DNA of 64,000 nucleotides from Nansenia antarctica (Eukaryota > Chordata > Actinopteri > Argentiniformes > Microstomatidae), in NCBI GenBank assembly GCA_963989245.1, contig OZ022355.1:22778809-22842808 (forward strand), read 5' to 3'. Positions 21,178 to 30,699 of the stretch are shown piece after piece. The notes beneath the pieces were generated by a model. It was not told the DNA's origin and did no database searches. It saw only the letters and a program-made list of their open reading frames with translations. A program made the translations under genes and the position numbers. Every line of letters begins with the position of its first letter. Position 1 is the stretch's first letter.

Positions 21178-22002
21178 CAGTGTTGCCACAGTTACTTTGA
21201 AAAAGTATTCTGATTACTGATTACTCCTTTAAAAAGTAATCTAGTTACTTTACTGATTACTTGATTTTAAAAGTAACTAAGTTAGATTACTAGTTACTTT
21301 TTTAGTTACTATTGGCAGCTGCCTAGGCACCCGACCCCCCCGCAACATAAAAATGAAAACTGGTTTTGCCAAAACTCACTTTATTTTAACAGTAACTTAA
21401 ATTACATAATTACACTTTAAACAATAACTTAATACAACAAAATAAAGAGTCTTTCTTTGCCTCCCTCTCAGTATATAGATGGATGTAGGCAGGTTGTGAT
21501 AGGCCCGACACGGATGAATAGATGGATGTAGCACGGTTTTGATAGGCCAGACACGGATGAATAGATGGATGTAGCACGATTGTGATAGGCCAGACACGGA
21601 TTAATAGATGGATGTAGCACGGTTGTGATAGGCCAGACATGGATGAATAGATGGATGTAGCACGGTTGTGATAGGCCAGACACGGATGAATAGATGGATG
21701 TAGGCAGGTTGTGTAGGCTACGCTTCTGTTTACACTGTGCAATCAGCGTGGTGATACACGTGAGCGATGTTGAAATCGCTCACGTGTGTGAAATGTTTGT
21801 TTACTATCGAACATTACAAAGAAATACTGCATTTAGCCTAAGTTATGAGGTAGTAACGCAATAGTAACGCACAGTCACTTGAATAAGTAACTTTAATCCG
21901 ATTACTGATTTGGAAATAGTATCGCGTTAGAATACTAGTTACCAAAAAAAGTATTCAGATTAGAGTAACGCGTTACTTAGTAACACGTTACTAGTGTCAC
22001 TG
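21178..22002. mobile_element. hAT-type non-autonomous element
   Basis: Perfect 8-bp target duplication gttacatc at 21170-21177 and 22003-22010. Ends cagtgttgccac and agtgtcactg; subterminal regions are full of gtaacgcgttac-like motifs. It interrupts the LINE reading frame, and joining the flanks restores the LINE frame. A 43-bp minisatellite lies inside. Confidence 0.92.
21470..21725. repeat. ~43-bp minisatellite inside the hAT
   Basis: About five to six units built on gatgaatagatggatgtagc and acggttgtgataggccagac. Two boundary units have gcaggttgtg instead. Confidence 0.9.
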
Positions 22003-22025
22003 GTTACATCTATAAGCAAACTGAA

Positions 22026-22325
22026 TGAACATTAACAATATTAGCTACTGTCAGTATGAACAACAACATTAATAGCTACTGTCAGTATGAACATTAACAT
22101 TAACAATGTTAGCTACTGTCAGTATGAACATTAACAATGTTAGCTACTGTCAGTATGAACATTAACATTAACAATGTTAGCTACTGTCAGTATGAACATT
22201 AACAATGTTAGCTACTGTCAGTATGAACATTAACATTAACAATGTTAGCTACTGTCAGTATGAACATTAACAATGTTAGCTACTGTCAGTATGAACATTA
22301 ACAATGTTAGCTACTGTCAGTATGA
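22026..22325. repeat. 31-bp minisatellite, right block
   Basis: Continuation of the array at 19631-19953, with the same 31/37-bp unit mix. The first two units are more divergent. Confidence 0.93.
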
Positions 22326-22346
22326 GCTAGTGGATAGTGAGTTGGA

Positions 22347-22612
22347 CTGGTGACACTTGAACAGTTTCTTCCCCAAAGCCATAGCCCTTCTCAATAACTG
22401 CTGATCATTGTACCTTGCACTTTACATGTTCTTGCACTTAGTTGTACAGTATTTATTCATAATATCCACTCATATTGGTACTGTATATTCTGTCTTGAGT
22501 ATTGTGGTGTTGTCGTCTTGTTGTTGTATGTACTGTAGCTTGTTTAGTATGGTAGAATACCAAATCATGTTCCTAGTGCACTGCACATGGCGAATAAAGT
22601 TGAATTGAATTA
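22347..22612 (+). mobile_element. LINE 3' end fragment
   Basis: Encodes the last residues of an ORF2 (SFFPKAIALLNNC then TGA at about 22401) followed by a 3' UTR ending gcgaataaagttgaattgaa. Sense orientation. Confidence 0.7.
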
Positions 22613-22689
22613 ACCACCTATGATTAATGTATGCTCTTTTAACCCCCTATGTTATGCCCTTAAGCTAAATGCTTGTCCTGTCTACTTGT

Positions 22690-22882
22690 TTGTGCCTAGG
22701 TCTACTTATATTTGATCTTTTAAATGTACTTTATTCCTCCAGGGAGCCGTATACAACATCATGGCATAGGGACTGCGGATGAAAACTAGCTTTCGGGCTA
22801 ACTATGGCGTATTTACAATTTATTTTAGTTTTATTAATATGCACTGTCCCTTGAATAAATAAATGAATCTGAATCTGAATTA
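22690..22882 (+). mobile_element. LINE 3' tail with (TGAATC)n
   Basis: Contains ccgtatacaacatcatggca and gactgcggatgaaaactagc and ends in gaataaataaatgaatctga plus a tgaatc repeat, a typical fish LINE 3' end. Confidence 0.6.
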
Positions 22883-23020
22883 GCAATCCATCATATTTAT
22901 TGCTACTGAAGGGGGGGCACTGCCCACTCTGGAAGACGGCACTGCCGTAGGGTCCAACTTAGACGGATGAACAATGAATAAGGAATAACCAAGGATCCCT
23001 CCACCGGATGGATTGTTCGA

Positions 23021-23690
23021 CACCCCTGGTCTATAACTGCCTTATCAATAACCTCCTGTACACCCCTGGTCTATAACTGTCTTATCAATAACCTCCTATA
23101 CACCCCTGGTCTATAACTGCCTTATCAATAACCTCCTGTACACCCCTGGTCTATAACTGTCTTATCAATAACCTCCTGTACACCCCTGGTCTATAACTGT
23201 CTTATCAATAACCTCCTGTACACCCCTGGTCTATAACTGCCTTATCAATAACCTCCTGTACACCCCTGGTCTATAACTGTCTTATCAATAACCTCATATA
23301 CACCCCTGGTCTATAACTGCCTTATCAATAACCTCCTGTACACCCCTGGTCTATAACTGTCTTATCAATAACCTCCTATACACCCCTGGTCTATAACTGC
23401 CTTATCAATAACCTCCTGTACACCCCTGGTCTATAACTGCCTTATCAATAACCTCCTATACACCCCTGGTCTATAACTTACTGTCTTATCAATAACCTCC
23501 TGTACACCCCTGGTCTATCACTGTCTTATCAATAACCTCCTATACACCCCTGGTCTATCACTGTCTTATCAATAACCTCCTATACACCCCTGGTCTATAA
23601 CTGCCTTATCAATAACCTCATATACACCCCTGGTCTATAACTTACTGTCTTATCAATAACCTCCTGTACACCCCTGGTCTATCACTGCCT
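23021..23690. repeat. 40-bp minisatellite
   Basis: About 16 units of cacccctggtctataactgc + cttatcaataacctcctgta; alternating c/t and g/a variants form a higher-order pattern, and two units have an extra ttac. Confidence 0.96.
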
Positions 23691-23744
23691 CTGGAAAAGA
23701 TAGCATCCACTATGGACTGCAGTGACACTGGTCTCATAAAAGTG

Positions 23745-24410
23745 ATTTTTGGAAATTTGCCAAAATCCCATGCAATATTCTTCTGTTGGTATTCACTCTC
23801 GTTTTGAGCTTCAAGTGCTGGCAGGTGTATGTCAGTCACAGGTGTGTGACTGGCACCTGAATGGCACCTAATTGACAGGAATGATATTCTGGGGCCAGTG
23901 GCAATCCCATTATCTCCAGAATCTGGGACCTAACTCCATCCTCCATGATGACAATGCTCGCCCCCACAGAGCCAGGATCATCACAGAGCACCTCCAGTAT
24001 TTGGGAGTGGAGAGGGTGGAATGGCCTGCCGTGAGTCCAGACCTCAACCCAATTGAACACTTGTGAGATGAGCTTGGGCATGCTGTACGTGCCAGAGTGA
24101 CCAACGCAACCATGTTGGCTGACTTGCGGCAAATCCTAGTTGAGGAATGGGATGCCGTCCCACAGCAGTGTGTGACCAGGCTGGTGACCAGCATGAGGAC
24201 GAGGTGGCAAACTGTTGTGACTGCGTATGGATCTTCCACACACTACTGAGGTCCCTGACAATGTAAAATGAATAAAGTGTAAAAATCGCCAATATGTGTT
24301 GTTTTTTCCTTATTACTGTGGGAGAGTGCAATCATCCAATCCACCAAGCAACTCAAAACGAGAGTGAATACCAACAGAAGAATATAGGGGATTTTGGCAA
24401 ATATTTTTGG
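23745..24410 (+). mobile_element. Tc1-like element, internally deleted
   Basis: Inverted ends of about 55 bp: tttgccaaaatccc through accaacag-type sequence at the left (23755-23812) returns reversed at 24345-24405. Between them is only the C-terminal third of a transposase. Confidence 0.8.
23872..24249 (+). pseudogene. Tc1-type transposase C-terminus
   Basis: Frame shows ILHDDNARPHRA (second catalytic Asp region) and SPDLNPIEHL followed by TGA where Tc1 transposases have Trp, then the same frame resumes DELGHAVRARVTNATMLADL to VTAYGSSTHY and a stop. The first catalytic Asp and the DNA-binding domain are deleted. Non-functional. Confidence 0.85.
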
Positions 24411-24949
24411 GCCGCTACCCACACGTTTAGCTGTGTTGCTCATTCCACGAATGCATGATCCTTACAAGTTGTACCTCGTTGTAAAGGTGACTAATCAGGC
24501 TTTCCAACAATATAAAATACAATACAACCAATTGGTATTATTAAAGGGGAGGAATAATCAACAAAAAAAGCCTTTCCGAACTTTTTTTAGGGGTTTACAT
24601 TAACGTTACATGCTTCTAAAACTGCGATCACCCCTTTCCATATTATTTAATATTTATATATTTACATATTACATATTTGTTGTTATTTATTGAAGTGTCC
24701 GGTTGCTGGAGGAACCAGGACGCCGGCTACACTGCACAGTTTAGCCCGAAATAGAGAGAGTGCATTATCCCGCTAATAGAATACAGTTCCAGTAATAACA
24801 CTTTTATCTCTATATTGTAATCATTCTCTTCATCTGTTTTTAAATGTTGATCTATTTATATCGATCTATTCTTGCCAATTCTTTATTACCAGTGGAAAGG
24901 GGGAAGGCTAAAACACTTTAGGACTTTCCGTTCAACTGAGTTTATCTCG
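24411..24949. other. No recognised gene or repeat
   Basis: AT-rich sequence without a convincing ORF or tandem structure. Confidence 0.4.
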
Positions 24950-25508
24950 CATTTCGTTGATTCGTTGATTCGTTGATGTGACGAACTGAAAGCGGCAAGT
25001 AACAGGCACTTAACGTTACATGTTTTAAGGCTGATCTGTGCATGATAATGCTGCATTTTGACATAATTCTTATCGCATTCTTATGACACGTAACTCCTCC
25101 TACAGTCCCGGGTCGCTCCGTATAATGGAGAAGCGTTTCTAAAAGTACGGCACGGGTCGGATACAAATGCGGCCCGGTTCGGCTCGCATCAGCCCGGTAG
25201 TGGAAAAGCGCCATAAGTGACATTTTCCGAGAGCGAAATCTGTTGTGGTATTTAAAAATGGTGGCTAGCGAAGAAATCTATGAACATGGAATGACGATTT
25301 CCATTGACCAATCAACGGTGTGCAGCGTCACACGTCACACGCAGCCTGGCAAAAAAGTACCTTTGCCCAACTTTCGCTACCCATCCCGAACAGGAACTAA
25401 AAATGGTACTGTGGCTTGGTTCAGCTCGGTTGGCAGTGGAGAAAGGCAAAAGAACAGGGCCAGCCCAGATCGACCCGGGTTGGCCCTATAGTGGAAAAGC
25501 GCCATTAG
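24950..25508. mobile_element. Rearranged TGGCGCTTTTCCA-type element
   Basis: 24950-25216 matches the left part of 9756-10829 in reverse orientation and ends gtggaaaagcgccat. 25217-25508 matches the right part in direct orientation and again ends gtggaaaagcgccat. So two like ends point the same way, unlike the intact copy. Confidence 0.7.
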
Positions 25509-26112
25509 TAACAACTTGCACATTACTAAGTATTTACTAGCTAAGATTGGCAAAAGATTGGTGTGGTGCAACCGAAATTAGTAAACAACTTGTTTGAAAC
25601 TAGCTAGTAACAACTAGGGGTTTAGTTACTACTAAATGCCTGCATTTAGTAATGACTTACGCCAAATTGGTGCAACCCAGTCCTGGTCACTGGGCCATCT
25701 TTGTAGGTAGTGTCAACAATGCCTATGTCAAAGAGATGACTTGGGCAGATAGTGATTTTGGAATGTAACAAGCATTCTGATAGGCTGATGGCATAGGCAA
25801 TAATGCACAGTGAATCAGCAGTGTTAGGAGAGTAGAGTTAGGCAGATATCTACATTTGGCCTGTAGTGGCTTCAAACTATTTAGTAACCACCGTCCAGGC
25901 AAGACAGGGGTTTTGACGCACATCCAAATATTCAAACCAACAAAATCGTTTATCCAGTCCAGGTAGAATTGCAACAAAAATATGGATTTATTCTCCTTTA
26001 AATATAAACATAAAATTCACATTTTCAATGGCATCTTTAGAAAATAGAAAAATAACAAAATAAAAAACTCACCAGCCGCCGCTGATTTGGCAGTATAGCC
26101 CACAGTAGTTCA
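25509..26112. other. No recognised gene; possible decayed element
   Basis: Contains two ggtgcaacc motifs (about 25564 and 25669) and several actagctagtaac-like words, but no clear ends, ORF or tandem structure. Confidence 0.35.
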
Positions 26113-26370
26113 CAGTATATATCTCAGTATATTTCTCAATATATTTCTCAATATAAATCACAGTATATTTCTCAATATAAATCACAGTATATTTCTCAAT
26201 ATAAATCACAGTATATTTCTCAATGTAAATCACAGTATATTTCTCAATATAAATCACAGTATATTTCTCAATATAAATCACAGTATATTTCTCAATATAA
26301 ATCACAGTATATTTCTCAATGTAAATCACAGTATATTTCTCAATATATATAACAGTATATTTCTCAGCAT
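26113..26370. repeat. 24-bp AT-rich minisatellite
   Basis: About ten units of tatatttctcaatataaatc + acag. The minus strand translates as repeated IYIEKYTV, an artefact of the 24-bp period. Confidence 0.95.
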
Positions 26371-26427
26371 AAATTACAGTAGCCTATATTTATTTAATTC
26401 TCAGTATAACTCACAGTAGCCTATATA

Positions 26428-28372
26428 TTAGATCTTGACTCTACGTGCCTTCATAGCAGCAAAATCATTGATTACATCATTGTATGAGATTCTCTCACTT
26501 ATTTTATGATTCACACTGAGAATCGCAAGGCCAGTGAGATGCTCCTGGGACATTGTGGATCGTAAGTACGTTTTAATTAGTTTTAACTTTGAAACGCTCC
26601 TCTCTGCACTGGCTACAGTTACTGGTAGGGGTTAACGCAATACGAAGGGCTGTCCAGAGATTGGGGGTAAACCTCTTTCAAACGCTGGGTGTGAATGAAT
26701 GATAGGAAGTCCAGCAGGGACATATTGGGTGAAGGCAATTGTGGTACGTTTGTTAATTCCTGGGCTAGCTCCCTACCGTTGATGTCAGGATCACGGTTTG
26801 TTGTTAGAGCAGCACTAAGTGTCTCACACTGACTTGACAGTTCATCATGTGTGTCAGATTAGTAACGTTTTTCAGCACACTGAACTTGTCTCTCACCTCG
26901 GACAGACAGACAGGCAAACCTTTCCTCAACAGACGATTTGGCCGCATCTACAACAGTGTTAAAGAATGTCACCTCTAACCTCTTCAACGCATCTGTGAGA
27001 GGCTCATCACATGACTCGTAGTCAAACTGAGCTGCTGTGGACACCTGTGAATCTGTAGTCGGCAAGGAATCTCTGTGTCTTCCCGAGTAGATCAACGGCT
27101 ATCTAACTGCATTTTTTTTCAGATGACTGCATAAGTTTGCTGACATGCTGGATCTTTGCTTTACTTGATCCTCTTAAAGCGATGTTTCTCTGTGCTAGAG
27201 ATTGGATGATGGCCACTGAACGAGTAAGAACATCCCTCCAACGCCTCTTCTCAGCCTCTAGTAGTGACACTTCCTGCCTGTCTATCGTCTCCCCCCTTTT
27301 TGAGACGCAAATCTAACTCCTTCTAGGCTGCCATATGCTTGGTGTGTTCAGGTGAGCTCTCATGGGTTTTCAAGAAAGATTGTGCATTCTTCCAATCACT
27401 TACCCCCCCTTTGACTAAATTATGTTCTTTCTTTTTAAGTAATTTTTTCTGAGTGGGGCAGTCCCACTCATATTTTTTTATTTTTTATTGACAGATACAG
27501 TAGAGATTTAGACAGGAAGGATGGGTGAGAGAGAGAGGAGGGATGACATGCAGGATATGTCCCCGGACGGAATCGAACCGGGGACCGGTTACATGGTCAA
27601 CGCTTAACCCGCTACGCCACCTAAGCGCCCCCTAAATTATGTTATTTTCGAGAAAACAATTTGTAGCAAAAACAAAAAAAAGTGCTTTTGCTTTTGGGGG
27701 AATACGTCAACCAGCTTCCCCTCATTGTCTCACCATTCACCAATGTTCTAAAGAAGTAGTGGTAGTGGCATGCTCTGGCATCTTCTCTTTTGGGGAAGGT
27801 GTAGTCAGATTTAGGCTGTAGTGGACCTCTGCTCACAAGATCAGTTCTTACTGTGTCTGATAAGACAGAGGGCCAGTCAGCTGGGTCAGGAGGTGGAGCT
27901 TGGCTGGCAGCTGGGTCAGGGGGTGGAGCTTGGCTGGCTTCAACTGTGGGACAAGGCTCTGTTTCAGGTACAGCCTGAGTAGAAGGACCTTTAAACAGAC
28001 ATATAAGACACTATTAATGTCCTGCAATGTCACACATACACATGACAATAACACAGAGTAAACTATGAAACATTATTTTTCTCTCACCAGCAGTAGTAGA
28101 ACAAACTTGAGTAGAAGGACCTGGGTCAGGGTCCTCTTGAGTAGAAGGACCTTCAAGCAGACATATGAGATAATATATAATAACCAGACCTTTACCTTAA
28201 ACGGACATACTGTATATCTGCAATGTCACACAAATAATTGTGCTCCTACATAACACAGTATAAAGTATGAAACATTACTCACCAGCAGCAGTAGTAGGAT
28301 CTACTTGAGGAGGTGGCTGGGTTGTCACATCAGCTGGAGGTGGGGGCCCACTCAGGAATTTCAACAAAGCTC
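26428..28372 (-). pseudogene. TTF-type hAT transposase gene, multi-exon, decayed
   Basis: Read on the minus strand, two small in-frame exons (28283-28372, 30 codons; 28088-28150, 21 codons) have GT-AG boundaries and Pro-rich residues such as GPSTQ. The next exon from 27988 downwards carries a TTF-type zinc finger region (STFFCFCYKLFS), then after the SINE GGVSDWKNAQSFLKTHESSP and HTKHMAA. Later come ALKRLEVTFFNTVVDAA and the hAT dimerisation end VASAERSFSKLKLIKTYLRS to MKARRVKI and TAA at 26428-26430. Stops and frameshifts (for example about 26635 and 27110) and the SINE show it is dead. hAT transposases cut and paste their own element. Confidence 0.82.
27427..27631 (-). mobile_element. tRNA-derived SINE, antisense
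   Basis: Minus strand starts gggcgcttaggtggcgtagc (A-box region) and has B-box-like ggttcgattcc. A 12-bp target duplication, ctaaattatgtt, lies at 27415-27426 and 27632-27643. It disrupts the hAT gene in its TTF region. Confidence 0.9.
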
Positions 28373-28839
28373 CTACAGGAATACAGCCAAAGCATACCAT
28401 TAATTAACTTAATCAAATAAGTGTAACGTTACATGATGTAGGCTATATTGAGACAATTTCAGAGGGATTTATTCTATTCTGAAACTAAAAAATATTATAT
28501 GTTGAATCGTTTGCGATGCTGCAATTTAAGCAATCTAGTTCATAGTTACCATATTGACCCGAATATAAGACAACCGTTGGTACCGGTTACTTTACATTCG
28601 GTACCTACCGAACCGAATTGCAACAGAGATTTCGGTGCCTCGTTTCGGTTCCTCTGTCGCCCCCTGGTGTCCGAAACGGACGTTACATGCAAAAGTCAAC
28701 CGCACGTGACATCGCCTGTTAAACTTCCACTCAGTGCATGTAATCCGAGACTGAATAGCTCTCAACAAGTGCGAGGCAACGCGCTTGCAAAACAGTTTTG
28801 TGATTGGTCTGAATTTAGCGGGAAATATGGATTTCAGGA
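28373..28839. other. Possible end region of a second hAT-like element
   Basis: From about 28578 the sequence has ggtaccggttactttacatt and several ggtacc/accgaacc words. A similar word cluster (ggcaccggtatcgaataaaa) lies at about 32953. They could be the two ends of one older element; target duplications were not found. Confidence 0.35.
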
Positions 28840-29046
28840 AATCCCTCTCCTTTGCGTCTCTCCAATCTCTTTAACAACGTTTTATTGGCAGGGGGAAAGA
28901 ATTGGAGTCGAATTTTTATTGACAACGGATTTACATGCTGGAAAAACATGCAGCTAAAATTCAGGGAACATTTGGACAATAAGAGACACACGGAAGCTGT
29001 GGTCGCATGGTCTAATTACAGGGCAATATGCGCAGTGCAAAAATAA
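28840..29046 (+). pseudogene. hAT TTF-domain fragment
   Basis: Frame 28852-29046 encodes RIFIDNGFTCWKNMQLKFRE and HLDNKRHTEAVVAWSNY, resembling the TTF-type zinc finger region of hAT transposases. No catalytic part follows. Confidence 0.65.
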
Positions 29047-29283
29047 TCTAAAATCATCACAAACAGAACGGCGGAGGTATGGGAAAACAGGACTCAAAGG
29101 TGTCATCAAAGGTAAAAGTTGGTTTTCTTTAACTCAGCTGATGCATTACCTTGCTGTTGATTGTTTAGCGAATGCTTCATCTGACTGTCACACTGTGATT
29201 TTACTTGTGTAAACAGTTAATTAGCCCGTTTTGTGCGTGTACTCTCATGTAGGCCTACTTCATATTGATGAGCTGATAATCTT

Positions 29284-29284
29284 T

Positions 29285-29357
<73 letters not shown>

Positions 29358-29475
29358 TGTATGTGACTGTCAGTCACAAGTTTATATTCTACGGATGTTG
29401 TTCAGTGCTGTATGCGCGTTCCCGGTTCTGTGTGTACTCTTGTGTACTTCATATTCAATGAGCTGATTATCTTTC

Positions 29476-29517
<42 letters not shown>
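29284..29517. repeat. (GT)n arrays within a ~200-bp tandem duplication
   Basis: GT arrays at 29287-29351 and 29480-29517. Flanks repeat: gatgagctgataatctttca before the first and aatgagctgattatctttca before the second; ctgtcagtcaca follows the first array and also the array after the LTR (about 30504). Confidence 0.85.
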
Positions 29518-29522
<5 letters not shown>

Positions 29523-29678
29523 CGGAGTAGAAAGGTCAAGTTCAATTATAGCTAAAATAGGTATAAACTGCGCCCTCTAGGGGTTTAATGACGTGGTATA
29601 TCCGGGGTGTGTCCGTGACCCGGATGCTGTGTAAATATAGCTGGACAGTGCAATTGCACGGGACGTAACATGATCTCC

Positions 29679-29984
29679 CTCAGTTCATTCTTAACCACTG
29701 ATGCGGTAAGGTCATGTTTTCTGCAGGGTCTGAGATCGCATATAATTTAAGAGATTAATAATGTACCTATGTTTTATTTGAATGTTTGATAAGTAAGATA
29801 GCTGTTTTGAGTTTCCCATTCATAGTATGTTAGTTTGGAACATATCACAAGTTTGTTAATGTGAGTTTTCTGTTGTTAACAATGATGGCGCTAACGTGAA
29901 TGTCCGTGTGTAACATCATTTTAGAATGTAGCTCGATGACCCTGCAAGTCCCGTGTCCAGAATTTGATGCACTGTTTTCTACAG
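29679..29984 (+). other. Two candidate LTR exons with intron
   Basis: 27 nt ending at 29705 are followed by donor gtaagg. After the acceptor ttttag, 60 nt (29925-29984) are followed by gtaata. Both segments recur, exactly joined, at 30310-30396. Confidence 0.8.
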
Positions 29985-30309
29985 GTAATATTATTATTGT
30001 TGTGTTATTATATGTCTGTTGTTCTGTTAGTAGACCGTATTGTATGAGGTTGGGTCTTCCACCTCGCTAGTTTGCAACACGCTCGCGGCTTACCTAGCAG
30101 TCAGGTTGCAGCCATTGTTGCACGTGGTGCGCATGCGTATTCCAAGTGCGTGGTTTTTCCATGCATTTGGATGTTATGATTTCTTGTTGTTGTTGTTAAA
30201 TGAATACCACTATATGATCACACAAGTGAAGATTTATGTAGTCTACACATTTTGTATTTTTGTTTCATATTATTGTTATAATTTGTGTAGTATGAGTGAC
30301 TACTGTATG

Positions 30310-30396
30310 CTCAGTTCATTCTTAACCACTGATGCGAATGTAGCTCGATGACCCTGCAAGTCCCGTGTCCAGAATTTGATGCACTGTTTTCTACAG
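30310..30396 (+). other. Spliced copy of the two LTR exons
   Basis: An identical 27-nt segment (30310-30336) is fused directly to an identical 60-nt segment (30337-30396), then to aataaatgaacgtg. The 219-bp intron is missing precisely at GT/AG. Confidence 0.88.
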
Positions 30397-30453
30397 AATA
30401 AATGAACGTGAGCCATCCAGCTGAGAGTGATTCATGAAAAGATACACCCCGTC

Positions 30454-30456
<3 letters not shown>

Positions 30457-30492
<36 letters not shown>

Positions 30493-30688
30493 TTGGGCGT
30501 ATCTGTCAGTCACATGTATATTACTGTAACCTATGTTCAGTGCTGTAGTTCCCCATGTTCTGCTGCAGCTGTAGCATCAGGATATGTTGGTATTTGATCA
30601 CCTTATATAAAACATCGCCGCTCTGCATTAATAGCGTGCACTCGGAAAATCGCGTCAGTGACCACTGATGTGAAAAATCCTGGATTTC
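30457..30688. repeat. (GT)n and hAT-like remnant
   Basis: A GT run to about 30491, then sequence with gatgtgaaaaatcctgg like the right end of the CAGTGTTTCC element at 14149-15378 (ctaatgtgaaaaatcctgg), so probably a relative, split by the L1 insertion. Confidence 0.55.
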
Positions 30689-30699
30689 AATACTCTCAG

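Larger units (their letters stand above)
19954..22024 (-). mobile_element. LINE (L2/Rex/CR1-like), antisense, 5'-truncated
   Basis: The (rc) 3' tail is a short repeat of tgacttt at 19954-19972. ORF2 sequence runs leftward from about 22024 and is split by a hAT at 21178-22002. It interrupts the 31-bp minisatellite. Confidence 0.85.
29518..30456 (+). mobile_element. Solo-LTR-like element
   Basis: Begins TGTAACGGAG and ends CCCCGTCACA, a TG..CA pair with short inverse ends, inserted in a (GT)n array. A TATA-like taaatata is at 29632-29639 and AATAAA at 30397-30402. No second LTR or internal gag/pol region is seen. It contains an unspliced and a spliced version of two short exons. Confidence 0.65.

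Noticed and set aside
19631..23690. CRISPR-like regular arrays
   Set aside because: Units are contiguous tandem repeats without unique spacers, in a vertebrate genome.
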